Assembly: GCA_013791745.1 (NCBI GenBank)
Contig: VMTH01000166.1
Coordinates: 1-39,208, forward strand
Length of the DNA stretch: 39,208 nt
Source of the DNA: Candidatus Omnitrophota bacterium
GTDB lineage: Bacteria; CG03
Reading direction: 5' to 3'
Part shown: in pieces, positions 1 to 7,481 of the stretch
Layout of the letters: the number at the start of each line of letters is the position of its first letter
Numbering within the stretch: the first letter of the stretch is position 1
The notes under the pieces: generated by a model
The model's input: the letters and a program-made list of their open reading frames with translations, nothing else
Told to the model about the DNA's origin: nothing
Databases searched by the model: none
Made by a program: the position numbers and the translations under genes

Positions 1-648
1 GATAAGGCCCGCGTTTACGAAGCGGCCAAGCGCTATTATGCCGAGATCATGATGCCCTTTCGTAATATTGTAGGGAAAAATCTCGCGAAGGTCATGGAAA
101 GGGACTTAAAGCTGATCGCGCCAAGTCACGGGCCTATCTACGATGAGCCGGGGTTCATACTTGACGCCTATGCCGACTGGACCGGATCCCCGCCTAAAAA
201 CAGGGTGGTGATACCATATGTGTCAATGCACGGGAGCACGGCCAAGATGGTCGAATATCTTGTCAGCGGTCTGGCCGCGAGGGGTGTTTCCGTGGATCAG
301 TTCGATCTGGCTGTTACCGATATAGGGAAACTCGCGATTGCTCTTGTTGACGCCGCGACAATAGTGATCGGGACTCCGACCGTTCATGTGGGGCCGCATC
401 CCCTTGTTTTTTACGCCGCCCATCTGGCCAATGCTCTGCGCCCCAAACTGAAGTTTGCCTCGGTCATCGGTTCATACGGATGGGCCAGCAAGGCGGTCGA
501 GCAGATCGCGGGACTGATACCGAATTTAAAAGTTGAGCTTATTCCGCCCGTGCTCTGCAAGGGCCTGCCGCAGAAAGATGATTTTACCGCTCTGGACAAA
601 CTGGCAGAAGCGATAGCCTTAAAACACAAAGAAAATCAGCTGATTTAG
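1..648 (+). CDS. A-type flavoprotein (FprA/flavodiiron protein), C-terminal part
   Basis: The reading frame is open from the first base of the window, so the gene is cut at its 5' side and about 215 residues remain. Flavodiiron proteins reduce O2 (or NO) to water using a di-iron metallo-beta-lactamase-like domain followed by a flavodoxin domain, usually in the cytoplasm of anaerobes. The start of the fragment (YYAEIMMPFR, then APSHGPIYDEP) is the end of the beta-lactamase-like domain. The flavodoxin domain follows, with an FMN phosphate-binding loop (SMHGSTAKM), the GTPTVHVGPHP segment and SYGWASKAVEQ. The diiron ligands would lie upstream and cannot be checked. The gene ends in TAG at 646-648, about 30 bases before the promoter of the next operon, so it appears to be a separate unit. 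Confidence 0.88.
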   Translation, partial: DKARVYEAAKRYYAEIMMPFRNIVGKNLAKVMERDLKLIAPSHGPIYDEPGFILDAYADWTGSPPKNRVVIPYVSMHGSTAKMVEYLVSGLAARGVSVDQFDLAVTDIGKLAIALVDAATIVIGTPTVHVGPHPLVFYAAHLANALRPKLKFASVIGSYGWASKAVEQIAGLIPNLKVELIPPVLCKGLPQKDDFTALDKLAEAIALKHKENQLI

Positions 649-679
649 CTCCCTGCTAAAACCGCGTTGATGACGAATG

Positions 680-708
680 TTGACAAAAGGCTTCGTTTGT
701 TTTACAAT
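680..708 (+). promoter_or_regulatory. Sigma70-type promoter of the efflux operon
   Basis: A consensus -35 box TTGACA (680-685) is followed after 17 bases by the -10 box TACAAT (703-708). The predicted start point, near 715, lies inside the palindrome at 711-730, so a repressor bound there would block transcription directly. It faces the tetR-tolC-adaptor-pump genes. Confidence 0.85.
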
Positions 709-710
709 TT

Positions 711-730
711 ATGACTGACCGGTCAGTCAT
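711..730. promoter_or_regulatory. Perfect 20-bp palindromic operator, probable TetR site
   Basis: ATGACTGACCGGTCAGTCAT is identical to its own reverse complement. It starts two bases after the -10 box and ends 33 bases before the tetR start codon. Palindromes of this type are typical TetR-family operators, and the adjacent gene encodes a TetR regulator, so autoregulation and control of the whole efflux operon are the natural inference. Confidence 0.85.
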
Positions 731-763
731 TTGATTAGCGCTGTGGCCGGCGAAGGAGAGAGA

Positions 764-1342
764 ATGCCGAAAAGCGGGATAATAATAGAGGCCTTGAAAA
801 AAGTCATCATTGAAAAAGGCGTCAAAAACATCACATCCGAGGCCATCGCGAAAAAAGCGGGTGTGGCCAAGGGAACTCTCTACCTTTATTTCAAAACGAA
901 AGAGGATATGATCAGCACCCTCGTTGAAAGTTTTCTGAAAGAGGGCGAGGAGCTTGTCAGTTCCTCGCTGCGGACAAAAGGCGGGGCCATCGCGAAACTG
1001 AGGGCCTTTGTAAAGGCCGATCTGAGTTTTTACGAGAAAAACCACAAGATCTTCAGGACGCTCGGGATGGAAAATTCCGCCATGGGCAATCTTCTCGGCA
1101 AAGCGAAGAAAAAAATGATCTTAAAGCGTTATTTTAAAATAGTGGAAGCGATAGGCATGGCGGTCAAAGAGGGCATAGCCGAAAATAAAATAGAGAAGAT
1201 GCCGCCGATAGAAGGCGCGGTGCTGCTCATACAGATAATCCACGCCTACGCGGGGATGAGGATACACGAATTTTCAAAGCGCTCTATCGCCGGCAACACC
1301 GACAAGGTGCTTAAAATATTCCTTAAAGGGGTGGGAGCGTGA
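764..1342 (+). CDS. TetR/AcrR-family transcriptional regulator
   Basis: A 192-residue protein, the usual length for the family. The N-terminal helix-turn-helix lies at about residues 24-45 (SEAIAKKAGVAKGTLYLYF, then KTKEDM), the classic TetR signature; the rest is the helical ligand-binding and dimerization domain. I chose ATG 764 because GAAGGAGAGA precedes it; the frame extends to a TTG at 731 with no comparable ribosome site. It is the first gene of an efflux operon behind a perfect palindrome, so it probably represses tetR-tolC-adaptor-pump and is released by a pump substrate. Its last bases overlap the next start (GTGA), showing translational coupling. The inducer cannot be predicted. 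Confidence 0.9.
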   Translation: MPKSGIIIEALKKVIIEKGVKNITSEAIAKKAGVAKGTLYLYFKTKEDMISTLVESFLKEGEELVSSSLRTKGGAIAKLRAFVKADLSFYEKNHKIFRTLGMENSAMGNLLGKAKKKMILKRYFKIVEAIGMAVKEGIAENKIEKMPPIEGAVLLIQIIHAYAGMRIHEFSKRSIAGNTDKVLKIFLKGVGA

Positions 1343-2664
1343 AGGCCCGCCGCATTAAAGCATTTGTCTTTTCTTTAGCCGTTGCCTGCAATGTTGCCTC
1401 GGCGGATACGATAAGCTCCGGTGCGGGTGGGGCAGAGCAGGGACTTACTCTTGAAAACTGTCTTGATATAGCCTCGCGCGAGAGTGATATGATAAAGATC
1501 GCCTCGGAAGAGGTCATTGCGGCCTCCGGCCTGAAGCGGCAGGCGCGCGGGGCTTTTATGCCCGACATCAGGCTTTCCGGCGCATACACCAAGATACCCG
1601 AAGTGCCGTCCATCCTGGGTTTTGAAATGGGTAGCGAGGATAATTATTCGGGCAAACTGACACTGACGCAGTCTCTTTTCACATGGGGCAGGATCTTACA
1701 GGGCTACAGGCAGGCCCGTTATGGGGAAGATATCGCGGAAGAAAGTTACCGTCAGGCGCGGAATGAACTGTACTCCAATGTTAAGACGGCTTTTTATTCG
1801 GTCCTGCTGGCAAGGCATTTGAAGAATATTGCCGCCGAAACTCTTTCCGTCATGGAAAGGCATTACGAGGTGACGCAGGCGCTTTACAACGCGGGCAAAG
1901 TATCCGGCCTTGATGTTTCCCGTGTCAAGGTGCAGACGGTAAACAGCCGGACCAACCTGATAAAAGCTGAAAATGAGCTGACCCTTGCGGGAAAATCACT
2001 GATAAACATCATCAATGATCCGACAGCGGCGGGCAGGGATATCAGCGGCGAGCTTTCCGCTTCTCCCGACACCGGACGGTCACTCTATGAATATATTGAA
2101 ACGGCTTTCAGCTCCAGGCCGGAACTTTTGAGCGCCGCAACCCGGACAAAAATGGGTGAGAGCCTTGTGAAGCTCGCCCGCTCCGAACACCGGCCGAGTC
2201 TCGCTCTCATAGGAAACTATGAATACACGAAACCCTACAATTTTGTCGATGACTGGGACAGCACATGGAATGTTTCCTGCGCCCTCACCTTTCCTCTCTT
2301 CAGCGGATTCTCGAGTTTCGGCCAGGTCAAAGCCGCCAAATCCCGCTTTAATCAGATGGCGATGGGCGAGAGCCTTTTGAGGAGCAGCGTCAAGCTGGAA
2401 GTTGAGCGGGCCTTTCTGAACAGACAGAACGCTTCGGAGAGGATACGGGCCCAGGAAGAGAATGTTAAGGCGGCGAAAGAGAATCTCGCTATCATAGAGA
2501 AACGCTACGGCCGCGGCCTTGTTTCAGACCTTGAATTGAGGGACACCCAGCTTGCTTTTACGCAGGCGCAGGTGCAGTATTACACAGCCCTCTTTGACTG
2601 GAACATAGCCGACGCGGAACTAAAAAAAGCCACGGGGCAGTATGGAGATGAAAATGAAAAATAA
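1339..2664 (+). CDS. TolC-family outer membrane efflux protein
   Basis: The protein has 441 residues, typical of TolC/OprM channels, which form trimeric exit ducts across the outer membrane for RND pumps. It starts with GTG at 1339, overlapping tetR by four bases. A signal peptide (positive KARRIK, hydrophobic FVFSLAVACNV, cleavage after ASA near residue 22) is visible. The sequence shows the duplicated OEP pattern of long amphipathic helices: LTLENCLDIA near the N-terminus, repeated heptad-like stretches, LTFPLFSGF in the second half, and a final segment with QAQVQYYTALFDWN that is characteristic of the family. It overlaps the adaptor gene by 11 bases or more. The tripartite context (channel, adaptor, pump) makes the role firm; the substrate is unknown. 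Confidence 0.9.
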   Translation: MKARRIKAFVFSLAVACNVASADTISSGAGGAEQGLTLENCLDIASRESDMIKIASEEVIAASGLKRQARGAFMPDIRLSGAYTKIPEVPSILGFEMGSEDNYSGKLTLTQSLFTWGRILQGYRQARYGEDIAEESYRQARNELYSNVKTAFYSVLLARHLKNIAAETLSVMERHYEVTQALYNAGKVSGLDVSRVKVQTVNSRTNLIKAENELTLAGKSLINIINDPTAAGRDISGELSASPDTGRSLYEYIETAFSSRPELLSAATRTKMGESLVKLARSEHRPSLALIGNYEYTKPYNFVDDWDSTWNVSCALTFPLFSGFSSFGQVKAAKSRFNQMAMGESLLRSSVKLEVERAFLNRQNASERIRAQEENVKAAKENLAIIEKRYGRGLVSDLELRDTQLAFTQAQVQYYTALFDWNIADAELKKATGQYGDENEK

Positions 2665-3535
2665 AATTCTTTTGGCTTTGTCAGGCATTATGGTTTTGTC
2701 ACTGATATCCTGCGGCGCAGACAAGGGAAAGTCCGGCAGCAAGGAGCAGTCCACACGGGTGAAACTGGCGGCCGCTGCCAAGGGCGGCATAGAAGAGATT
2801 TTATCCCTCACGGGTGATATACACGGCGAGAAAGAAGTGAAAGTTTTCGCGAAGGTCACCGGCAAACTCATTGACAAGAAGAAGAAGGAAGGCGACCGTC
2901 TGCGCTCAGGTGAAGTGATAGCTCTGATTGACAGAGACGAAACAGCCCTTGATTTCAGCCGCGCGGAGGTTGTCTCTCCCATCAAGGGAATACTGACAAT
3001 GTTCTATCCTGATCTGGGCGACGCTGTTTTTCCGTCCCCCGGCGAACCCATTGCGGTTGTCGCCGACATGGACAGGGTCAAAATAATTGTTTATCTGAAC
3101 CCTACCGACGCTGTCAAAGTGCGGGAGGGACAGAAGGTGAGGGCGTATACGGATGCTTACGAAGGCCGCCGCTTTGAAGGCGCGATTAGTCTAGTCGCTC
3201 CGGCGGCGAATCCGGCCACGAGAAAGATCAAAGCCGAAGTGACGATACCCAATAGCGACCATCTTCTGAAGCCCGGCACTTTCGCGAGGGTGGAGATAGT
3301 GATAGGCCGTCGTTCCGGTATTTTAACGCTGCCCAAAAAGGCGGTGCGTTCAGTCGAGGAAAAACAATTTGTGAGCATCGTTAAGGATGGCCGGGCGGAA
3401 TCAAGGGAAGTGCTCACGGGCATCGCGGATGAGAATTTGATTGAGATCCGCGAGGGCCTGGCGGAGGGCGAATCCGTGATACTTGAAGGGAATTACGGTC
3501 TTTCCGACGGCACAAAAGTGATCGTGGTAGAATAA
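2654..3535 (+). CDS. RND efflux periplasmic adaptor lipoprotein, hairpin-less
   Basis: A membrane fusion protein that would bridge pump and channel in the periplasm. I prefer ATG 2654 (GGAG eight bases upstream); ATG 2642 is also in frame. A lipoprotein signal peptide ends in the lipobox LISC (Cys20). The two half-lipoyl motifs are clear (VFAKVTGKLIDKKKKEGDRL with GEVIALID, then VVSPIKGIL), followed by beta-barrel and membrane-proximal domains ending in GLSDGTKVIVVE. At 293 residues it is about 70-100 shorter than AcrA-type adaptors: the two lipoyl halves are joined by only a dozen residues, so the alpha-helical hairpin that normally touches TolC is missing. It overlaps the tolC-like gene and ends two bases before the pump gene. 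Confidence 0.88.
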   Translation: MKNKILLALSGIMVLSLISCGADKGKSGSKEQSTRVKLAAAAKGGIEEILSLTGDIHGEKEVKVFAKVTGKLIDKKKKEGDRLRSGEVIALIDRDETALDFSRAEVVSPIKGILTMFYPDLGDAVFPSPGEPIAVVADMDRVKIIVYLNPTDAVKVREGQKVRAYTDAYEGRRFEGAISLVAPAANPATRKIKAEVTIPNSDHLLKPGTFARVEIVIGRRSGILTLPKKAVRSVEEKQFVSIVKDGRAESREVLTGIADENLIEIREGLAEGESVILEGNYGLSDGTKVIVVE

Positions 3536-3536
3536 T

Positions 3537-6500
3537 ATGACAATACCTGAATTTTCCGTCAAAAGACGCGTCACCATAACGATGCTCATGCTGATAATAG
3601 TTTTGGGCGGTGTTGTGTCTTTTTTCAGCCTCGGCCTGGATCTGATGCCGGACATGGAATTTCCCATGATCAGCGTCGTGACAAGATATGAGGGCGTGGC
3701 GCCGGAAGATATAGAGAATCTGCTGACAAAGCCCATAGAAGAGGCCTGCGGCTCACTCAAGGGGATGAAGAATATATATTCAACCTCACTCGAGGGATCT
3801 TCGGTGGTGATGATAGAGTTTGAGTGGGGCACCAATCTTGATTTCGCGGCTCAGGACGCGCGGGAAAGCATAGACATGATGAGGATGATGATCCCCAGCG
3901 ATGCCGACAGCTCAGCGGTGCTGAAATTTGATATGTCGCAGATGCCTGTTGTTTTCTTCGGAATTATCGGACTCAAAGATACGATGGAGCTGAGGGAATA
4001 TATAAAAGACAGCGTGGTGCCGAAACTGGAGAGGCTTGACGGAGTGGCAAGCGCCATGGTCTTCGGCGGACGCGAGCGCGAGATCAATGTGCTCATAAAC
4101 AGGTTCAAACTCAACGCTTACGGGATTTCCATGGATGAGATCGCCTCGGCCCTGGCCGCGGATAATATCAATGTTTCAGCGGGACAGGTGACGGAAAAAT
4201 ATACGGAATATTTTGTGAGGACCCTTGGCGAATACAAAAAGATATCCGATCTGGAAAATACCATTATAAGGAAGACAGGCGATGTGCCGATCTACCTCAA
4301 GGACATAGCCGAAGTCAGGGATTCATATAAAGAGCAGCGCGACATAACCAGGCTTAACGGTAAAGAGGCTGTTCTGATGATGATATCCAAGCAGTCCGGC
4401 GCCAACACCGTGCTGACCGTCGACCGCGTTAAAAAGGCGCTGGATGAGATGAAAGAGACAATGCCGGCAGACATAGAATTCTTCCCCGTGATGGACCAGG
4501 CGCACATAATAAAGAAAATACTGAAAAACACGCTGTTAAACGCTTTGGTGGGCGGTGTGCTGGCCGTTTTTTTCCTTTATGCTTTTCTCAGGAACTGGCG
4601 CCCCACATTCGGGATATTTTTAGCCATACCTATTTCCATAATAACGACCTTTATCGGACTTTATCTCATGGGTTACACATTCAATATTTTTACGCTCGCC
4701 GGTTTCGCTCTTGTGGTGGGAATGCTCGTTGATAACGCTGTTGTCGTCATAGAGAACATATTCAGGAAGCTTGAGGCTGGCGAAGAAAGGCCGCGGGCCG
4801 CCGCGCAGGGCGCCACGGAGGTTGGGATGGCCATCACCACATCAACCCTGACGACAATAGCGGTTTTCCTGCCGATGGTTCTATCAAAGGGCTTCGCGGG
4901 CCAGATATCAAGGCCGCTTGCGATGACGGTCTGCGCCGGGCTTTTATCGTCTCTTCTGGTCGCGCTGACGATCGTGCCGATGGTGGCCTCTGTTCTTTTC
5001 AAAAAAAGAAAAAAGATAGCACCCGCCGAACTGGAAAAAAGAAAATTCGAAAAATTCAAACAGCGCTACATCGCTCTGCTGGCTCTCGCCCTGAAGAGAA
5101 AAAAGCTCGTCATATTTTCAGCCCTCGGAGTTTTTTTTCTGAGCCTTTTCGGACTCATGATAACCGGCCTTGAATTCATGCCTCAGGCCGATACGCCCAT
5201 AGTGATGATGATGACCTCTTTTCCTGTCGGCACAGACCTTGATGAGACCAGCCGGGTCGTTGAGCAGATCGCTGAAGATTTTATGAATGTGCCGGAAAAA
5301 ATGTATGTGCTGACGATGATAGGCCGCAGTTCTTACGGAGACACCGACGCGGCCATGGGAACGATGCCCGCGGATGTCAATGAGGGGATGATAATGTCGC
5401 GCATGGTGGATCTTGAAAAGAGGAAGAGGACGGTATTCGAAATATCCGATGAGCTGAGAGAGAAGTTTCCCCCGGTTGAGGGCGTGACATATAAATTTTC
5501 GGACATGGGGAGTCAGATGTCGGGGAGTATGTCTCAGACGCCCGTTGAGCTCAAACTCTTCGGCCGGGATCTGGATGAGATGGAAAGATACGCTAAAGGA
5601 ATTGCCGAGAGGATCAAGGATGTGCCGGGACTGAGGGATGTGACCGTCTCGCTTAAAGAGGGCAAGCCGGAGATACAGGTGCTTGTCGACCGTGACCGGG
5701 CGGCTCATTTCGGCATGAGAGTCTCTCAGATAGGAAAGACGGTGCAAACCGCGCTTTTGGGAAAGGTCGCCACCAAATACAGGGCATACGGCGAAGAGAC
5801 CGATGTGAGGATAAGATTCAGCGAAGAAGACCGCGATAGTCCGGAAGACATAGCGAATATCATTCTGCCTGCCCCGGCCGGGCAAACCATATATTTGAAA
5901 GACGTCGCGCAATTAAAAGAAGGTGTCGGGCCTCTCAAGATCGACAGGGAAAACCGTTTGAGAAAAATCACTATCGGGGCCAATGTCGCCAACCGTTCTA
6001 TCGGCCAGGTTGTTGCTGATATAAAGGTCCGCCTTGCTGATTTTCCCATGGCCAAGGGTTATTTCCTGGAATACGGCGGTACCTACAAGCAGATGGCGGA
6101 GACCATGATCGATCTTATGCTGGCGTTTCTGGCCGCCGCGATATTGATCTATATGATAATGGCGGCACAGTTTGAATCTCTGACACAGCCCTTTGTGATA
6201 ATGTTCTCCATCCCTATGTCCATCATCGGCGTCATAATGGGGCTTATTGTTATGGGGATGTCCTTTTCAGTTCCCGCGATGATGGGCGTTATAATACTCG
6301 GAGGCATAGTGGTGAATAACGGCATAGTGCTTGTTGATTATGTGAACCGCTTGCGGAAACAGGGTATGGAAAAACACGAGGCTATTATCCAGGCGGCCTC
6401 AGCGAGGCTCAGGCCCATCCTCATCACAGCCCTGACGACCATAATGGGAATACTGCCTATGGCCTTTACAACTTCCCAGGGCGCGGAGATGCGGGCGCCT

Positions 6501-6647
6501 CTCGGAGCGGCGGTGGCATTCGGCCTGATGGCATCTACCATTCTCACGCTTTTTGTGGTGCCGGTGATGTATTCCGTGACAGAGACTGTCGCCGATCGCG
6601 CGCAGCGCAAAGCCATGAGAAAACTGCACGGGCGGGATGAATCATGA
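3537..6647 (+). CDS. RND-family (HAE1/AcrB-like) inner-membrane efflux pump
   Basis: At 1036 residues this is a full-length proton-driven resistance-nodulation-division transporter of the cytoplasmic membrane. It starts FSVKRRVTITMLMLIIVLGG (TM1), has two large periplasmic loops (for example GLDLMPDMEFPMISV, SPEDIANIILPAPAG) and the duplicated 12-TM layout with TM4 GFALVVGMLVDNAVVVIEN and TM10-11 MMGVIILGGIVVNNGIVLVD. The TM4 proton-relay pair is Asp399-Asn400, where AcrB has Asp-Asp, and the TM10 Lys of AcrB is replaced by Asn; this pattern is seen in many HAE1-like pumps outside the AcrB group. Drug, lipid or metabolite export are all possible. The gene closes the tripartite set and its end overlaps the region of the next start. 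Confidence 0.93.
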   Translation: MTIPEFSVKRRVTITMLMLIIVLGGVVSFFSLGLDLMPDMEFPMISVVTRYEGVAPEDIENLLTKPIEEACGSLKGMKNIYSTSLEGSSVVMIEFEWGTNLDFAAQDARESIDMMRMMIPSDADSSAVLKFDMSQMPVVFFGIIGLKDTMELREYIKDSVVPKLERLDGVASAMVFGGREREINVLINRFKLNAYGISMDEIASALAADNINVSAGQVTEKYTEYFVRTLGEYKKISDLENTIIRKTGDVPIYLKDIAEVRDSYKEQRDITRLNGKEAVLMMISKQSGANTVLTVDRVKKALDEMKETMPADIEFFPVMDQAHIIKKILKNTLLNALVGGVLAVFFLYAFLRNWRPTFGIFLAIPISIITTFIGLYLMGYTFNIFTLAGFALVVGMLVDNAVVVIENIFRKLEAGEERPRAAAQGATEVGMAITTSTLTTIAVFLPMVLSKGFAGQISRPLAMTVCAGLLSSLLVALTIVPMVASVLFKKRKKIAPAELEKRKFEKFKQRYIALLALALKRKKLVIFSALGVFFLSLFGLMITGLEFMPQADTPIVMMMTSFPVGTDLDETSRVVEQIAEDFMNVPEKMYVLTMIGRSSYGDTDAAMGTMPADVNEGMIMSRMVDLEKRKRTVFEISDELREKFPPVEGVTYKFSDMGSQMSGSMSQTPVELKLFGRDLDEMERYAKGIAERIKDVPGLRDVTVSLKEGKPEIQVLVDRDRAAHFGMRVSQIGKTVQTALLGKVATKYRAYGEETDVRIRFSEEDRDSPEDIANIILPAPAGQTIYLKDVAQLKEGVGPLKIDRENRLRKITIGANVANRSIGQVVADIKVRLADFPMAKGYFLEYGGTYKQMAETMIDLMLAFLAAAILIYMIMAAQFESLTQPFVIMFSIPMSIIGVIMGLIVMGMSFSVPAMMGVIILGGIVVNNGIVLVDYVNRLRKQGMEKHEAIIQAASARLRPILITALTTIMGILPMAFTTSQGAEMRAPLGAAVAFGLMASTILTLFVVPVMYSVTETVADRAQRKAMRKLHGRDES

Positions 6648-6660
6648 AAAGGAGAAGGGC

Positions 6661-7191
6661 ATGTTAATGCCTTTAAGCGCGCCCGAGCGCAAATGGCTTT
6701 ATGAGACGCTGAAGAAAATCAATTTTTTATCTGTGCTGACCTTCGGCGAAATGGATAAATTGGCCGAAAGCATTTTTAAAAAAAGCTTCGCCGGGAAAAG
6801 CGTTATCTGCAGGCAGGGGGCTCCGGGGGATTGTTTTTATATTGTTTACAAAGGAACGGTTTCCGTATGGGCATCCCGCGAAGATAAAAACGAACAGCTC
6901 ATCACTAAACTTAAGCCCGGCAGTTATTTCGGCGAGAGCGCGCTGGTTTCCGGTGAACCGAGAAACGCAACGGCGATCGCCGATAGCAGGGCCGAGCTGT
7001 TTGTGCTTTTGAAAAATGATTTCAGCGCTATTGTGGAAAAGAACCCGCAGCTCAAAAACAGGATACGGGGAACCATGGCCGTCCGCACATCACAGAGGAC
7101 GATTGACCTTCTTCATGCGAGGCCGGAAGAGAGCAAAGGTTTTTTTTCAAGACTGTCAGGATTCTTCAGATTTAATTCAAAAGCAAAATAA
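6661..7191 (+). CDS. Stand-alone cyclic-nucleotide-binding (CNBD) protein
   Basis: A 176-residue protein with one Crp-type cyclic-nucleotide-binding domain at about residues 20-140. The beta-roll (GKSVICRQGAPGDCFYIV) and the phosphate-binding cassette FGESALVSGEPRNATA (90-105), with its conserved Glu and Arg, are intact, so nucleotide binding is plausible. No DNA-binding helix-turn-helix follows; the tail (KGFFSRLSGFFRFN) is basic, aromatic and could touch membrane. I chose ATG 6661 because AAGGAGAAGG lies just upstream; an in-frame ATG at 6637 overlaps the pump gene. It is the last gene of the efflux operon, suggesting a regulatory or accessory part for the pump, but this is inference. Confidence 0.8.
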   Translation: MLMPLSAPERKWLYETLKKINFLSVLTFGEMDKLAESIFKKSFAGKSVICRQGAPGDCFYIVYKGTVSVWASREDKNEQLITKLKPGSYFGESALVSGEPRNATAIADSRAELFVLLKNDFSAIVEKNPQLKNRIRGTMAVRTSQRTIDLLHARPEESKGFFSRLSGFFRFNSKAK

Positions 7192-7207
7192 AATACCCCA
7201 TAATTTT

Positions 7208-7236
7208 TTGAAGAAAAGACATAATTTTGTTATAAA
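7208..7236 (+). promoter_or_regulatory. Probable promoter for the PLDc_N protein/aldolase genes
   Basis: TTGAAG (7208-7213), 17 bases, then TATAAA (7231-7236). It lies in the 83-base gap after the CNBD gene. The predicted transcript would begin near 7243 and lead at once into a small hairpin and a strong ribosome site. Confidence 0.6.
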
Positions 7237-7244
7237 CATTGAAT

Positions 7245-7261
7245 AACCGGAGGAACCGGTT
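7245..7261 (+). other. Small leader hairpin before the ribosome site
   Basis: AACCGG, a five-base loop AGGAA, then CCGGTT can pair over six bases. It directly precedes the ribosome site AAGGAGGT (7263-7270) and ATG 7275. The loop itself looks like a ribosome site. A stabilizing or decoy role is possible; chance is not excluded. Confidence 0.35.
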
Positions 7262-7274
7262 TAAGGAGGTCGGT

Positions 7275-7481
7275 ATGTGCGCAGGGCCCGGTATTCTGGG
7301 GATGTTGGTGATTTTGGCGGTGGTTATAGGCGCGGTTTGTTTCATAGTGATGTCTCTGATCAGACTGGGGCATGCGAAATTGGACGAGATCCCGCGTTTT
7401 CTCTGGGCGTTGCTGATACTTGGTTTTCCCATAGTGGGGTCACTGGCTTTTTTTCTTGTCGCCCCCGGTAGAGGTGAATAA
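7275..7481 (+). CDS. Small PLDc_N-domain membrane protein
   Basis: A 68-residue protein with two hydrophobic segments (about residues 8-27 and 40-60). The second half, KLDEIPRFLWALLILGFPIVG followed by SLAFFLV, matches the phospholipase D N-terminal (PLDc_N) pattern of a Trp-containing helix with FPxxG. Such domains occur alone as small membrane proteins of unknown function as well as at the front of cardiolipin synthases. The start at ATG 7275 has an ideal ribosome site, AAGGAGGT, four bases upstream; a TTG at 7239 is in frame but unsupported. The stop codon overlaps the next ATG by one base, so the gene is translationally coupled to the aldolase. No catalytic HKD motif is present. Confidence 0.72.
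   Translation: MCAGPGILGMLVILAVVIGAVCFIVMSLIRLGHAKLDEIPRFLWALLILGFPIVGSLAFFLVAPGRGE

Noticed and set aside
649-679. Terminator after the flavodiiron gene (TTAGCTCCCTGCTAA)
   Set aside because: The stem has only five pairs and no T-run follows.
731-763. Longer TetR protein starting with TTG at 731
   Set aside because: No ribosome site precedes TTG, while GAAGGAGAGA sits just before ATG 764; the extension ISAVAGEGER has no family match.
5118-5912. 264-codon open frame on the minus strand
   Set aside because: It is antisense to the RND pump, rich in His and Arg, with no family match and no ribosome site.
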